Shown here: in pieces, positions 51,266 through 60,143 of the stretch
Position numbering within the stretch: the stretch's first letter is position 1
How the letters are laid out: every line of letters begins with the position of its first letter
NCBI RefSeq assembly: GCF_039526245.1
Contig: NZ_BAAAIV010000011.1
Span: 62,001 to 126,000 of the forward strand
Reading direction: 5' to 3'
DNA: 64,000 nucleotides
Origin: Arthrobacter_H rhombi
GTDB lineage: Bacteria; Actinomycetota; Actinomycetes; Actinomycetales; Micrococcaceae
Program-made: the position numbers and the translations under genes
Notes under the pieces: generated by a model
Told to the model about the DNA's origin: nothing
Database searches by the model: none
What the model saw: only the letters and a program-made list of their open reading frames with translations

Positions 51266-52480
51266 CTAGGCCTTCACCATGCCATGCGGATCGAGCACGA
51301 ACTTCTGGGCCGCACCCTGGTCGAAGGCTGCATACCCGTTGGCGGCTTCGGTCAACGGGATGGCCGTCGCGTTGACGTTTTTCGCGATCGACACCTTGTC
51401 GGAGAGGATCGCCTGCATCAGATTCCGGTTGTACTTCATCACTGGGCACTGGCCGGTGACGAACGTATGCGACTTGGCAAAACCGAGCCCGAACCGCATG
51501 GACAGTGACCCTTGCCGGGCGGCTTCATCGGCTGCTCCTGGATCGCCGGTGACATACAAACCGGGGATGCCCAGGCTGCCGCCGGCACGCGTGATTTCCA
51601 TCAAGGAGTTCAGCACCGTGGCGGGTTGCTCGTTCGTTGCGTTTTGCCCGTGGCCACGGGCTTCAAACCCCACCGCGTCGATGCCGCAGTCGACCTCGGG
51701 CGTGCCGAGGATCTGCTCGATCTGATCTGCCGGTTCCCCGAGCGAAACGTCCACGGTCTCGCAGCCGAAGCTGCGGGCCTGGGCTAGTCGTTCGGGGTTG
51801 AGATCACCGACGATGACTGTAGCTGCGCCCAGCAACTGGGCAGACGTCGCGGCTGCCAGCCCCACCGGCCCGGCTCCGGCGACGTAGACCGTGGAGCCGA
51901 CGGTGACACCGGCCCCGACCGCGCCATGGAACCCCGTGGGGAAGATGTCAGAGAGCATCGTGAGGTCCAGGATCTTTTCCAGGGCCTGGTCGCGGTCAGG
52001 GAATTTGAGGACATTCCAATCGGCATAGGGGACCAGCACGTATTCCGCCTGGCCCCCGACCCAGCCGCCCATGTCCACATACCCGTAGGCCGATCCGGGA
52101 CGGTCGGGATTGACGTTGAGGCAGATTCCGGTCTGCCCGGTTTTGCAATTCCGGCAGCGGCCGCACGAGATGTTGAACGGTACGGAAACGACGTCGCCTA
52201 CCTTGACGAACTCGACGTCACGCCCGACTTCGACGACCTCTCCGGTGATCTCGTGGCCCAGGACCAGACCCTCTGGCGCGGTGGTTCGTCCGCGGACCAT
52301 GTGCTGGTCGGACCCGCAGATGTTGGTGGTGATGGTCTTCAGGATGACGCCGTGTTGGACCTTTCGTCCGACGTTCGCCGGATGGACTCCCGGCCCATCC
52401 TTCAATTCAAATTCGGGGTACGGCGTATCGATGAGTTCGACCTTGCCTGCGCCAGCGTAGCTCACTGCCAAGTTGCCCAT
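51266..52480 (-). CDS. fdhA: Glutathione-independent formaldehyde dehydrogenase
   Basis: 404 residues. Catalytic zinc Cys in TNICGSDQHMV (C55) with GHE (H76, E77); structural zinc C106, C109, C112, C120 with the same spacing as the Pseudomonas putida enzyme. The coenzyme motif is VAGAGPVGLAAA. The long insertion and the KDGPGVHPANVGR N-terminus separate it from ordinary alcohol dehydrogenases. It oxidises formaldehyde to formate with NAD, without glutathione or mycothiol, removing formaldehyde released by betaine, dimethylglycine and sarcosine demethylation. Confidence 0.95.
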   Translation of the reverse strand: MGNLAVSYAGAGKVELIDTPYPEFELKDGPGVHPANVGRKVQHGVILKTITTNICGSDQHMVRGRTTAPEGLVLGHEITGEVVEVGRDVEFVKVGDVVSVPFNISCGRCRNCKTGQTGICLNVNPDRPGSAYGYVDMGGWVGGQAEYVLVPYADWNVLKFPDRDQALEKILDLTMLSDIFPTGFHGAVGAGVTVGSTVYVAGAGPVGLAAATSAQLLGAATVIVGDLNPERLAQARSFGCETVDVSLGEPADQIEQILGTPEVDCGIDAVGFEARGHGQNATNEQPATVLNSLMEITRAGGSLGIPGLYVTGDPGAADEAARQGSLSMRFGLGFAKSHTFVTGQCPVMKYNRNLMQAILSDKVSIAKNVNATAIPLTEAANGYAAFDQGAAQKFVLDPHGMVKA

Positions 52481-52527
52481 AGTTGACCTTTCACACTTGA
52501 AATATCAGTTGGATACTAATTTGATCT

Positions 52528-52563
52528 GGGCAGAGTCTGCTCAGGAGTGTGATCTGTGTCAAT
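52528..52563 (-). promoter_or_regulatory. Possible fdhA promoter with operator
   Basis: On the minus strand, TTGACA (52558-52563), 17-base spacer and a weak -10 CAGACT. The near-perfect palindrome TGGGCAGAGTCTGCTCA (52528-52544) covers that -10, so it is a candidate operator. It lies about 50-80 bases before the fdhA start. Confidence 0.35.
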
Positions 52564-52610
52564 AGGTCTCGGCAAATCGGGGCGGACCGGCAAGGGGTTC
52601 GGCGGGGGGC

Positions 52611-53549
52611 CTATCCGTCGAGCTCTTCAGTCAGGCGCTGGGTGATGATGCTCGCCGCTGTGGACTGCAAAACGGCCAGGGATTCCTCGATCAAGGGCGC
52701 CCCCCTGCTTCCCTTGCGAGTCACTGCGATGATTCGCCGCGAAGGCTTGGCGGCACCGGAAATCCGTCGGCGGACCACGTTTTCCACGTTCCCCAGGGTT
52801 GCCAGCCGGGGAAACAGCCCGACGCCGAGGCCCGCGGCGATGAAGGCAATCATGGTCTCCCACTCCGCAGCCTCGTGGGCGATCCGGGGCGTGACGCCCA
52901 GTGAGGCGAAAGCAGCCACGAAGAGGGCCCGGTACACCGACGGCTCGGATTCCGTGATCCAGGGATCGTCGGCCAGCTCTTCCAGCGACACCGATTTCTT
53001 CTGCGCCAGTCGGTGCTGCGCCGGTAGCACGACATCCAGCTGGTCATCGAGCAGGAGTGTTTGCTCGAACCTCGTGGCGTCTTCGCTGGAGCCCTCGGTT
53101 TGGGACGCCACGATGACCGCCAGGTCGATTCGTTCGGCCAGCAGCAAATCGAGGCAACGCTGGGGCAGGGCCTCCAAGAGCTGCACTTCAACGTCCGGCC
53201 GGGTGGTGCGCAACGTCTGGGCCAGGGGGGCGAGGAGCTGGGCCGCCGCGGTGGAGAACCCGCCGAGCCCGAAATGGCTCTGGACCTGGCCCTCCGCGGC
53301 AAGGGCCGAAGCTTTGAGCAGCTCCCATTGCGTCGCGATGTCGTCCAACCCGGCGACGAAGTGGCGGCCGGCAATGGTGAGCCGGACCCCGCGCCCTTCC
53401 TTTGCCAGGAGCTTCATTCCCAGTGATCGCTGGAGTTCGCGCAATTGTGTCGACACCGCGGAGGGGGAGTAGCCGGTGAGGTCGGCCGTGCGCGCAATGG
53501 TCCCGGCCGACGCGAAGACCCGCAGGGTGATGAGTCGAGAATCAATCAT
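52611..53549 (-). CDS. LysR-family transcriptional regulator
   Basis: 312 residues. N-terminal HTH (LITLRVFASAGTIARTADLTGYSPSAVSTQLRELQRSLGMKLLAKEGRGVRLTIAGR), C-terminal periplasmic-binding-like sensor (about 90-305). Divergent from gbcA, so probably the activator of betaine catabolism. The ATG at 53549 is chosen because LysR proteins usually begin just before the HTH; ATG 53564 is also open. Both lie within a 25-base inverted repeat, consistent with autoregulation. Confidence 0.9.
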   Translation of the reverse strand: MIDSRLITLRVFASAGTIARTADLTGYSPSAVSTQLRELQRSLGMKLLAKEGRGVRLTIAGRHFVAGLDDIATQWELLKASALAAEGQVQSHFGLGGFSTAAAQLLAPLAQTLRTTRPDVEVQLLEALPQRCLDLLLAERIDLAVIVASQTEGSSEDATRFEQTLLLDDQLDVVLPAQHRLAQKKSVSLEELADDPWITESEPSVYRALFVAAFASLGVTPRIAHEAAEWETMIAFIAAGLGVGLFPRLATLGNVENVVRRRISGAAKPSRRIIAVTRKGSRGAPLIEESLAVLQSTAASIITQRLTEELDG

Positions 53550-53568
53550 GCACTCATTCTGCATGATT
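53544..53568. promoter_or_regulatory. Inverted repeat at the LysR gene start, candidate LysR site
   Basis: AATCATGCA (53544-53552), seven bases, TGCATGATT (53560-53568): perfect nine-base arms. It includes T-N11-A spacings typical of LysR sites and overlaps both possible start codons of the LysR gene. Confidence 0.5.
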
Positions 53569-53621
53569 CTTTGCAGTAACTTACGCTTTTTTTGTGGTCT
53601 GGCACTCTCTAGTCTCGTCTC

Positions 53622-53644
53622 ATGCGGTGATCCACATCACGCAT
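53622..53644 (+). promoter_or_regulatory. CRP/GlxR-like site upstream of gbcA
   Basis: The core GTGATCCACATCAC is a GTGA-N6-TCAC palindrome, flanked by ATGCG and GCAT that extend the symmetry. This matches the CRP/GlxR consensus TGTGA-N6-TCACA except at the outer bases. It ends 55 bases before the gbcA start. Confidence 0.5.
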
Positions 53645-53699
53645 CAAGCCTTGTAGGCCAAGCCAGAGGGCACCCCTGATGTCCAGCTAGGAGTAAGAC

Positions 53700-55004
53700 A
53701 TGACCGCTTCCGTAGGCGCTCCGCAGAGGAGTCGGGGGAGACTCGCTTCGTCGGCGACGAATGAACAACTCGCCGAAATGACAGAACTCTTCCAGAACCG
53801 GCGGCAGGGGTATTCGCTGGAAGCTCCGATGTACACGGACCCCGCGATTTTCGGCGTCGACATGCACGCCATCTTCGGAACGCATTGGGTGTTCGCCGCG
53901 AGTGTTGCCGAAATCCCCGAGCCGGGCGACTACCTCACCCTCGACTACGGTCCGCACTCACTCATCGTTTTGCGCACCGACGATGGCGGAGTGAACGTCC
54001 TGCACAACGTCTGCCGCCACCGTGGCGCTCGGGTCCTGACGAAGGCCTCGGGCAGTACGGGGAACCTGGTCTGCGGTTACCACTCATGGACCTACTCACC
54101 CGAGGGGGACTTGATCCATGCCTCCGCACCGGGCGAAGGGAACTTCGACAAGAACTGCTTTGCCCTCAAACGTGCACACGGACGGATCCATGCCGGCCTC
54201 ATTTTCGTGAGCCTGGCGCAGGACCCACCAGCTGACTTCGAGCAGGTGGCCGGGATCTTCGAGCCCTACCTGCTGCCGCACGATATCTCCCGCGCGAAAG
54301 TTGCGTACCAGCAGAACATCATCGAAGAAGCCAACTGGAAATTGGTGATGGAAAACAACCGCGAGTGCTACCACTGCGACGGCCACCCGGAGCTTGCCTG
54401 TTCGCTGTTCCCGACGTGGGGGCTCTCGGACGAGACGGTGCCCCCACATCTCGAAGAAGTGTGGGAGCGCAACAAGACAGCGCAGGAGCGTCTGGAGGAA
54501 AGGTGCCGGCGCTACGACATCCCCTATGAGGTCGTGGAGGAACTGGACACCCGGATCGCCGGAGTCCGCATCTCCCGGGAATCCTTGGACGGAGATGGAG
54601 AGTCGTTCTCGCCAGATGGCCACCGTTTGTCCAAGAAGTTGCTCGGCGATCTCCGCGACTTCCGCATGGGACGCTGCTCCATGCACCTGCAGCCCAACAG
54701 CTGGTTCCATTTCCAGAGTGACCACGTAGTGACTTTCGCGGCGTTTCCCATCAACGAACATCAGACCCTCGTGCGGACGACGTGGCTCGTGGCCGATGAC
54801 GCCGTGGAAGGAAAGGACTACGACCTGGAGAAGCTGACCCACACCTGGAAGCAGACAAATCTGCAGGACAAGGCCTTCGTCGAGCTGTGCCAAACCGGAG
54901 CCAGCAGCCCGGCGTATGAACCTGGCCCCTACATGAAGAGCGAGTACCAGGTCGAGGCATTCATCAACTGGTATACACAGCGCGTAGTGGAACACCTTTC
55001 ATGA
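53700..55004 (+). CDS. gbcA: Glycine betaine monooxygenase, Rieske oxygenase subunit
   Basis: 434 residues. Rieske centre C105-x-H107 (VCRHRG) and C125-x2-H128 (CGYHSW), and a mononuclear iron site in ENNRECYHCDGHPEL (H225, H229). The protein has the betaine/carnitine-type Rieske oxygenase layout and the overlapping reductase gene expected of GbcAB, which demethylates glycine betaine to dimethylglycine and formaldehyde. GGAG lies eight bases upstream. Its stop overlaps gbcB by 4 bases. Confidence 0.92.
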   Translation: MTASVGAPQRSRGRLASSATNEQLAEMTELFQNRRQGYSLEAPMYTDPAIFGVDMHAIFGTHWVFAASVAEIPEPGDYLTLDYGPHSLIVLRTDDGGVNVLHNVCRHRGARVLTKASGSTGNLVCGYHSWTYSPEGDLIHASAPGEGNFDKNCFALKRAHGRIHAGLIFVSLAQDPPADFEQVAGIFEPYLLPHDISRAKVAYQQNIIEEANWKLVMENNRECYHCDGHPELACSLFPTWGLSDETVPPHLEEVWERNKTAQERLEERCRRYDIPYEVVEELDTRIAGVRISRESLDGDGESFSPDGHRLSKKLLGDLRDFRMGRCSMHLQPNSWFHFQSDHVVTFAAFPINEHQTLVRTTWLVADDAVEGKDYDLEKLTHTWKQTNLQDKAFVELCQTGASSPAYEPGPYMKSEYQVEAFINWYTQRVVEHLS

Positions 55005-56392
55005 CACGAACGACCACGCTCCCCAAAACAGCGGGGGCCCAGCGCATCCGCGGTCTGGAGATGCCATGGAACCGCGTGTTGAGCGGCCAGGAAGGGCCTG
55101 CGCGGGCGGCACGCGCCCTGGGCCCGTGGCACCCCCAGGAATTCGCGGCCGAATGCGTGCAGACCATTGCCGAAGCCGGTGGGCTGATGACCTTCGTGTT
55201 CCGTCGTCTCGACGGGGCACCCTTGGCCTTTCGCGCCGGTCAATACCTCAACATCGCGTTTCCCGTCCTCGGTGACGACGGAGAACCCGTAGACCGCAGC
55301 TACTCGATTTCGAGTGCCCCAACCGTCCCGTGGACCTTTAACATCAGCATCAAACGTGATCCCCGGGGACTGGTTTCCTCCTGGGCACACGAATATCTCC
55401 GTCCGGGGATGGTGCTGGACATGCTCGGCCCGGTGGGTGCCTTCCACCTGGGCGACTCCGACCGCCGGGCACGATTCCTCTTCTTGGCAGCCGGTGCGGG
55501 GATCACGCCCATCATGTCCATGATCCGTACCATTCATTCGCTGCCGGGGCAGGCAGACGTCGTGCTGCTGTGCCATGGGACCGTGCCCGGGGACTTCGCC
55601 TTCTGGCCCGAGCTCGAATACATTGCCCAAGTCGATTCGCGCATCCAGGTGTCATATTCACTGGGCAACCGTGAAAAGCCCGAGAGTTGGGACGGATTCA
55701 CCGGACGGCTGACGGCCGAGATGATCGAGCAGGTGGCACCCGACGCGAACGGCAGAAAGGTGTTCGCTTGTGGCCCCGAGGGCTATTTGAACTCGGCCGC
55801 CCAATTACTGCGAGAAGTGGCTGTGGACGACACTTCGGTGTTCATGGAGTTCTTCTCCGGAGACCGCAAGACGCTGCTCGAATACCAGACGGAGATCGAA
55901 CTGGCAGAAGGCATCGCCGGCGAAGTAGCCGAATCGATGGAGGAGTTCTACGAGAGCCAGCCCCCGGAGCTGGGCATGTACGAGCCGGACTACGACGCCG
56001 ACGGCACGCTTGAGGCAAGCGGCCAGAAGCTGGAAGTAGTGGATTCATCCCTGCCGATGCCGCCCGCCGAACCGCTCGTCGAGGAGCAACAACCCCTGGA
56101 CGTCTCCGCCTTCTCGACGGTGGGTGAGGGCAGCCTGACGATGACCTTCTTGCGCACCGGGATCAATGTACGGATCAACGAGGATGAGCAGATCTTGGGA
56201 GTTGCCCACCGTGCCGGGGTGCGCATCGGAGCCAATTGCCAGGAAGGGATGTGCGGTTCCTGCAAGGTCGTCAAACATGACGGCGAAGTCGAGATGAACC
56301 ATCAAGGCGGGATACGTGCCCGCGAAATCGCGGCTGGGAAATTCTTACCGTGCTGCTCGACAGCACGATCCGACTTGGTTATCGACGCCTAA
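55001..56392 (+). CDS. gbcB: Glycine betaine monooxygenase, ferredoxin reductase subunit
   Basis: 463 residues. An FAD-binding domain (RAGQYLNIAFP, RSYSISS), an NAD-binding domain (FLAAGAGITPIMSMIRTIH, FACGPEGYL) and a C-terminal plant-type 2Fe-2S domain (C413, C418, C421 in NCQEGMCGSCK, then PCC near 452). An acidic linker of about 80 residues (EYQTEIELAEGIAGEVAESMEEFYE...) separates the last two and is longer than usual. It passes electrons from NADH to GbcA. Start ATG 55001 overlaps gbcA. Confidence 0.93.
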   Translation: MTRTTTLPKTAGAQRIRGLEMPWNRVLSGQEGPARAARALGPWHPQEFAAECVQTIAEAGGLMTFVFRRLDGAPLAFRAGQYLNIAFPVLGDDGEPVDRSYSISSAPTVPWTFNISIKRDPRGLVSSWAHEYLRPGMVLDMLGPVGAFHLGDSDRRARFLFLAAGAGITPIMSMIRTIHSLPGQADVVLLCHGTVPGDFAFWPELEYIAQVDSRIQVSYSLGNREKPESWDGFTGRLTAEMIEQVAPDANGRKVFACGPEGYLNSAAQLLREVAVDDTSVFMEFFSGDRKTLLEYQTEIELAEGIAGEVAESMEEFYESQPPELGMYEPDYDADGTLEASGQKLEVVDSSLPMPPAEPLVEEQQPLDVSAFSTVGEGSLTMTFLRTGINVRINEDEQILGVAHRAGVRIGANCQEGMCGSCKVVKHDGEVEMNHQGGIRAREIAAGKFLPCCSTARSDLVIDA

Positions 56393-56463
56393 CTTACGGG
56401 CAACCCGGCCGGAATATATCCAGCAGAACCATCATCAGAACACACGATCGACAGGAGTTCACC

Positions 56464-58983
56464 GTGTCTCAATCCTCACAGCGGATAGTCATCATCGGAG
56501 CTGGAATCGTCGGCGCCAACCTGGCCGACGAACTCGTCCAACTTGGCCACACCAACATCCTTGTCATCGAGCAGGGCCCGCTGGGAATTCCCGGCGGCTC
56601 GACCTCGCATGCCCCGGGTCTGGTATTTTCTTCCAACCCGTCAAAATCAATGACGGAATTCGCGCAGTACACCATCGAAAAGCTCACGTCGCTGGTGGGG
56701 CCCGACGGGCGAGGATCCTTCCTGCCGGTAGGGGGTCTCGAAGTCGCCACCACCGAGGCGCGTTTGCAGGACCTTCACCGTCGCGCCGGTTGGAACCGCT
56801 CATATGGCGTTGAGGCCCATGTGGTCGACGCGGCTGCCTGCCTGGAAAAGTTCCCCATGCTCAACCCGGAGATGGTCCTCGGGGGCCTCTATACTCCCCA
56901 GGATGGGCTGGCCCTGGCAGCGCAGGGAACGCAATTGATGATCGAGCGCGCCAAGGTGGCAGGGGTGGAATTCCGGGACCGGACCGTCGTGACCGACATC
57001 GAGCAATCCGGCGGCAAGGTGACGGCCGTGATCTGTGACGATGAGCGGTTCCCGGCAGACGTCGTCGTTTCATGCGCCGGGTTCTGGGGGCCGAGCATCG
57101 GCAAAATGGTGGGAACCGCCATACCCCTGCTGCCGCTTGGCCACCAATTCGCCTGGACCACACCGGTGCCGAGCCTGTCCGGAATCAACGAGCTGCCCAA
57201 CGGTGCCAGCCGGCCCATCCTGCGTTATCAAGACCGCGACCTCTACTACCGCGAGTATGGCGACCGCATTGGCATCGGATCCTACGCGCACCGTCCCATG
57301 CCGGTGGATCTGGATACGCTGCCTCGGTTCAAACCCGAGGAGATCACGTCCGAGCGGATGCCATCGAGTCTGGCCTTCACGCCAGAAGACTTTGCTTCTG
57401 AATGGGAGGCGACCCAGGAACTGCTGCCGGATGTGCGCAATACCCAAATCCAAAGGGGCTTCAACGGCATTTTCTCCTTCACGCCGGACGGAGGCTCCCT
57501 GGTGGGGCAGTCCCGCGAAGTCGATGGCTTCTTTGTAGCGGAGGCAGTGTGGGTCACCCACGGTGCGGGCGTCGCCAAGGCCGTCGCGGAACTGATCGTC
57601 GAGGGGCAGTCCAGGACGGACCTGAGCGACTGCGATCTCAACCGCTTCGAAGGTGTCCAAACCACCACGGAATACGTCAGTGAGACCTCCCAACAGAATT
57701 TCGTGGAAATCTACGATATCCGCCATCCGCTGGAACCGCGGCTGAAGCCCCGCAATGTCCGTACCAGCCCGTTCTTCAGCCAGCAGCAGGCCTTGGGGGC
57801 CTACTACCTGGAGGGTGCAGGTTGGGAACGACCGCATTGGTATGAGGCCAATGCGGCCTTGCTCGATCAACTTCCCGATGGCTGGGCGGCACCTCCGCGC
57901 GATGGCTGGTCGGACATGTTCCACTCACCGATAGCCGCCGTTGAAGCATGGAAGACGCGGACCGCGGTGGCCATGTTCGACATGACTCCCTTGAAGCGCG
58001 TGGAAGTGACGGGCCCCGGGGCCGGACCCCTGCTGCATCGCCTCACCACCTCGAGCATGCTCCGTGCCCCGGGCGCGGTGAGCTACACGTTGCTTTTGGA
58101 TGCTGCCGGTGGAATCACCAGTGACATCACTGTCGCCAGGCTCTCCGAACAGACGTACCAGGCGGGCATCAATTCAAATGTTGATGTCGCCTACCTGACG
58201 CGGGAGGCACGGAAGCATGTTCAGCAGCATCCCGAGCAGTGGGTGACGGTCCGCGACATCACCGCCGGAACCTCATGTATCGGTCTCTGGGGTCCCCTGG
58301 CACGCGAGGTGATCAAGAAGGTCACCACAGATGACATGGGCAATGAGGGGTTGAAGTACTTCCGGACCAAGCCGATCTCCATCGCCGGGATTCCCGTGAC
58401 GGCCATGCGGCTTTCCTATGTGGGGGAACTGGGCTGGGAACTCTATGCTTCCGCCGACGTGAGCCAGCGGCTCTGGGACGTGCTGTGGGAGGCCGGACAG
58501 GAACATGGCCTGATCGCCGCGGGCCGCGAAGCATTCAACTCGCTCCGGTTGGAGAAGGGGTTCCGTTCCTTCGGCACCGACATGAACTCCGAACACGAAC
58601 CGGAACAGGCGGGGTTGGGGTTTGCCGTGAAGGCTTCGAAAACCGACGACTTCGTGGGCAAGGACGCACTGCTGTCGCGGGCCGCGGCGGCGACGAAACG
58701 CCTCCGCTGCCTGACGATTGACGATGGCGTCTCGGTGGTCCTGGGCAAGGAGCCCGTCTACGTGGACGGAATGCCAGTGGGGTACGTGACCAGTGCCGCT
58801 TACGGATACACCGTGCGCAAGCCCATCGCCTACGCTTGGATGCCTTCAGGCCTGCAGACAGGGGACGCGGTCCAGATTGAGTACTTGGGACAGCGCATCG
58901 CGGCGACGGTCGTGGACGATCCGCTCTACGATCCGCAGATGGAACGACTGCGGGGCGTCTCGTTGGCCAATTCCCCGAGCTAG
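56464..58983 (+). CDS. dmg: Dimethylglycine oxidase
   Basis: 839 residues, close to the 830 of the Arthrobacter globiformis enzyme. The N-terminal flavin oxidase domain has IVIIGAGIVGANLADEL and the covalent-FAD His in PGGSTSHAPG (H49). The active-site pair matches H227 (LPLGHQF) and Y261 (DLYYREYGD). The C-terminal GcvT-like folate domain (about 430-835) contains MRLSYVGELGWELY and LRLEKGFRSFGTDM. It converts dimethylglycine to sarcosine, with the methyl group going to tetrahydrofolate or formaldehyde. The GTG start has AGGAG seven bases upstream; it follows gbcB by 71 bases. Confidence 0.95.
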   Translation: MSQSSQRIVIIGAGIVGANLADELVQLGHTNILVIEQGPLGIPGGSTSHAPGLVFSSNPSKSMTEFAQYTIEKLTSLVGPDGRGSFLPVGGLEVATTEARLQDLHRRAGWNRSYGVEAHVVDAAACLEKFPMLNPEMVLGGLYTPQDGLALAAQGTQLMIERAKVAGVEFRDRTVVTDIEQSGGKVTAVICDDERFPADVVVSCAGFWGPSIGKMVGTAIPLLPLGHQFAWTTPVPSLSGINELPNGASRPILRYQDRDLYYREYGDRIGIGSYAHRPMPVDLDTLPRFKPEEITSERMPSSLAFTPEDFASEWEATQELLPDVRNTQIQRGFNGIFSFTPDGGSLVGQSREVDGFFVAEAVWVTHGAGVAKAVAELIVEGQSRTDLSDCDLNRFEGVQTTTEYVSETSQQNFVEIYDIRHPLEPRLKPRNVRTSPFFSQQQALGAYYLEGAGWERPHWYEANAALLDQLPDGWAAPPRDGWSDMFHSPIAAVEAWKTRTAVAMFDMTPLKRVEVTGPGAGPLLHRLTTSSMLRAPGAVSYTLLLDAAGGITSDITVARLSEQTYQAGINSNVDVAYLTREARKHVQQHPEQWVTVRDITAGTSCIGLWGPLAREVIKKVTTDDMGNEGLKYFRTKPISIAGIPVTAMRLSYVGELGWELYASADVSQRLWDVLWEAGQEHGLIAAGREAFNSLRLEKGFRSFGTDMNSEHEPEQAGLGFAVKASKTDDFVGKDALLSRAAAATKRLRCLTIDDGVSVVLGKEPVYVDGMPVGYVTSAAYGYTVRKPIAYAWMPSGLQTGDAVQIEYLGQRIAATVVDDPLYDPQMERLRGVSLANSPS

Positions 58984-59000
58984 GAGCAGAGAAATTCGGT

Positions 59001-59031
59001 CCCGGTATCTGTCCTTCGGCAGGTACCGGGG
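59001..59031 (+). terminator. Hairpin after dmg
   Basis: CCCGGTA(T)CTG pairs with CAG(G)TACCGGG with one mismatch around a small loop, 18 bases after the dmg stop. No clear T-run. Confidence 0.45.
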
Positions 59032-59110
59032 CCGTGCGCTCGGCAGCGGGACCGCCGGACAGGTGGAGATTGACGGCTCAGATAGTGCGTCCGTGGCCGT
59101 ATGGGGATAA

Positions 59111-59139
59111 GGGCCGGTCCCCTGTACGGGGGCCCGGCC
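59111..59139. terminator. GC-rich hairpin between convergent transcripts
   Basis: GGCCGG-T-CCCC pairs with GGGG-(GC)-CCGGCC around a short loop. It lies 19 bases beyond the stop of the small minus-strand gene and can stop that transcript and any read-through from dmg. Confidence 0.55.
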
Positions 59140-59157
59140 GATGCCGGGGCGGCGTTG

Positions 59158-59376
59158 TCAGTGTCGCGCCCAGAACGTCGTGCCCATCGCCACCCCGACC
59201 AAGCCGAAGAACACCCCGAGATACAGGGGGTTGAACATCTGGCCGGAGATGATCGACTGCAGGACGGCGAACGCCCCGAACAACAGCACGATGCCGATGC
59301 CCGCGACGATGTACTCCACCCCGTGGTGATGATGGTGGGCGCGGGCGACACCTCGTTGATTCATTGCTATACCCAT
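59158..59376 (-). CDS. Small His-rich membrane protein
   Basis: About 72 residues: MGIAMNQRGVARA, a run of five His (HHHHHG), then two hydrophobic helices (YIVAGIGIVLLFGAFAVLQSII and PLYLGVFFGLVGVAMGTTFW). No family known to me. A TACATT hexamer ends eight bases before ATG 59376, so the mRNA may be leaderless; ATG 59364 is the alternative. Confidence 0.5.
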   Translation of the reverse strand: MGIAMNQRGVARAHHHHHGVEYIVAGIGIVLLFGAFAVLQSIISGQMFNPLYLGVFFGLVGVAMGTTFWARH

Positions 59377-59491
59377 ACTTTGAATGTACGCCCGGGCAGG
59401 GGGAAGAGCCATAGTTAGAATGGGCCGGGGAGAAGGCGCCTGGGGGCGCCCGCCCCGTCCACCACCGAGCCGGAACGATCGAGGGACACCC

Positions 59492-60121
59492 ATGAGTGAG
59501 CAGCACCCGAACCAGCCCGCGTCCGGCTACCCCTATCCGGGTCAGCCGGGGTGGAACCAGCAGCCGCCGGCGGCCACCGGGATGACCAAGGCAGCCATGA
59601 TCGTCGGCATCATCGCCGTCGTGCTCTCCATCATCCCCTTCGTCGGTTTTGTCTCCTTCATCCTGGGTGCCATCGCCGTGGTGCTGGGCATCGTCGGGCT
59701 GGTGAAGAAGCGACCCCGCAAGGGTTTCGCACTGACTGGGCTCATCACCGGTGCCGTGGCGTTGATCGTCTGCGTCGTCTACGTCTTCGTGTTCATTGCC
59801 ATTGCCGGTGTGGTGAAGGAGGGCGCCGGGAAGACGGCTCCGTATACGTACACCGTCACGGGCGAAGGTGCCTTCACGGTTAAGTACCTCACCGAGGACG
59901 TCGACCAGCTCAAGACCGAGGAGATCAAGGGCGGGACGTTCACGAAGGACGTCAGGGCCAGCACGCTGTTGGGGTTGGTGACCGCCACGAACGCCAAGGG
60001 GAATACCGGCGAGCTCACCTGCAAGGTCACCGACGACCAGGACAACGTCGTCTCCACCAATACGTCCTCGGGCTCCGCGGCCGAGGTCACCTGCCCGGTG
60101 GTCGAGGGCATCACCAAGTAG
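59492..60121 (+). CDS. DUF4190 membrane protein with extracytoplasmic domain
   Basis: 209 residues. A Pro/Gln/Gly-rich start (HPNQPASGYPYPGQPGWNQQPP) is followed by two DUF4190-type helices (AAMIVGIIAVVLSIIPFVGFVSFILGAIAVVLGIVGL), the basic turn VKKRPRKG, a third helix (LITGAVALIVCVVYVFVFIAIAGVV) and a 100-residue outside domain (YTYTVTGEGAFTVKYLTEDVDQ ... VSTNTSSGSAAEVTCPVVEG). The outside part resembles MmpS-like beta domains. GAGGGA is eight bases before the ATG. Confidence 0.78.
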   Translation: MSEQHPNQPASGYPYPGQPGWNQQPPAATGMTKAAMIVGIIAVVLSIIPFVGFVSFILGAIAVVLGIVGLVKKRPRKGFALTGLITGAVALIVCVVYVFVFIAIAGVVKEGAGKTAPYTYTVTGEGAFTVKYLTEDVDQLKTEEIKGGTFTKDVRASTLLGLVTATNAKGNTGELTCKVTDDQDNVVSTNTSSGSAAEVTCPVVEGITK

Positions 60122-60143
60122 CCGAGGGGGCGGGGCCTCCGCC

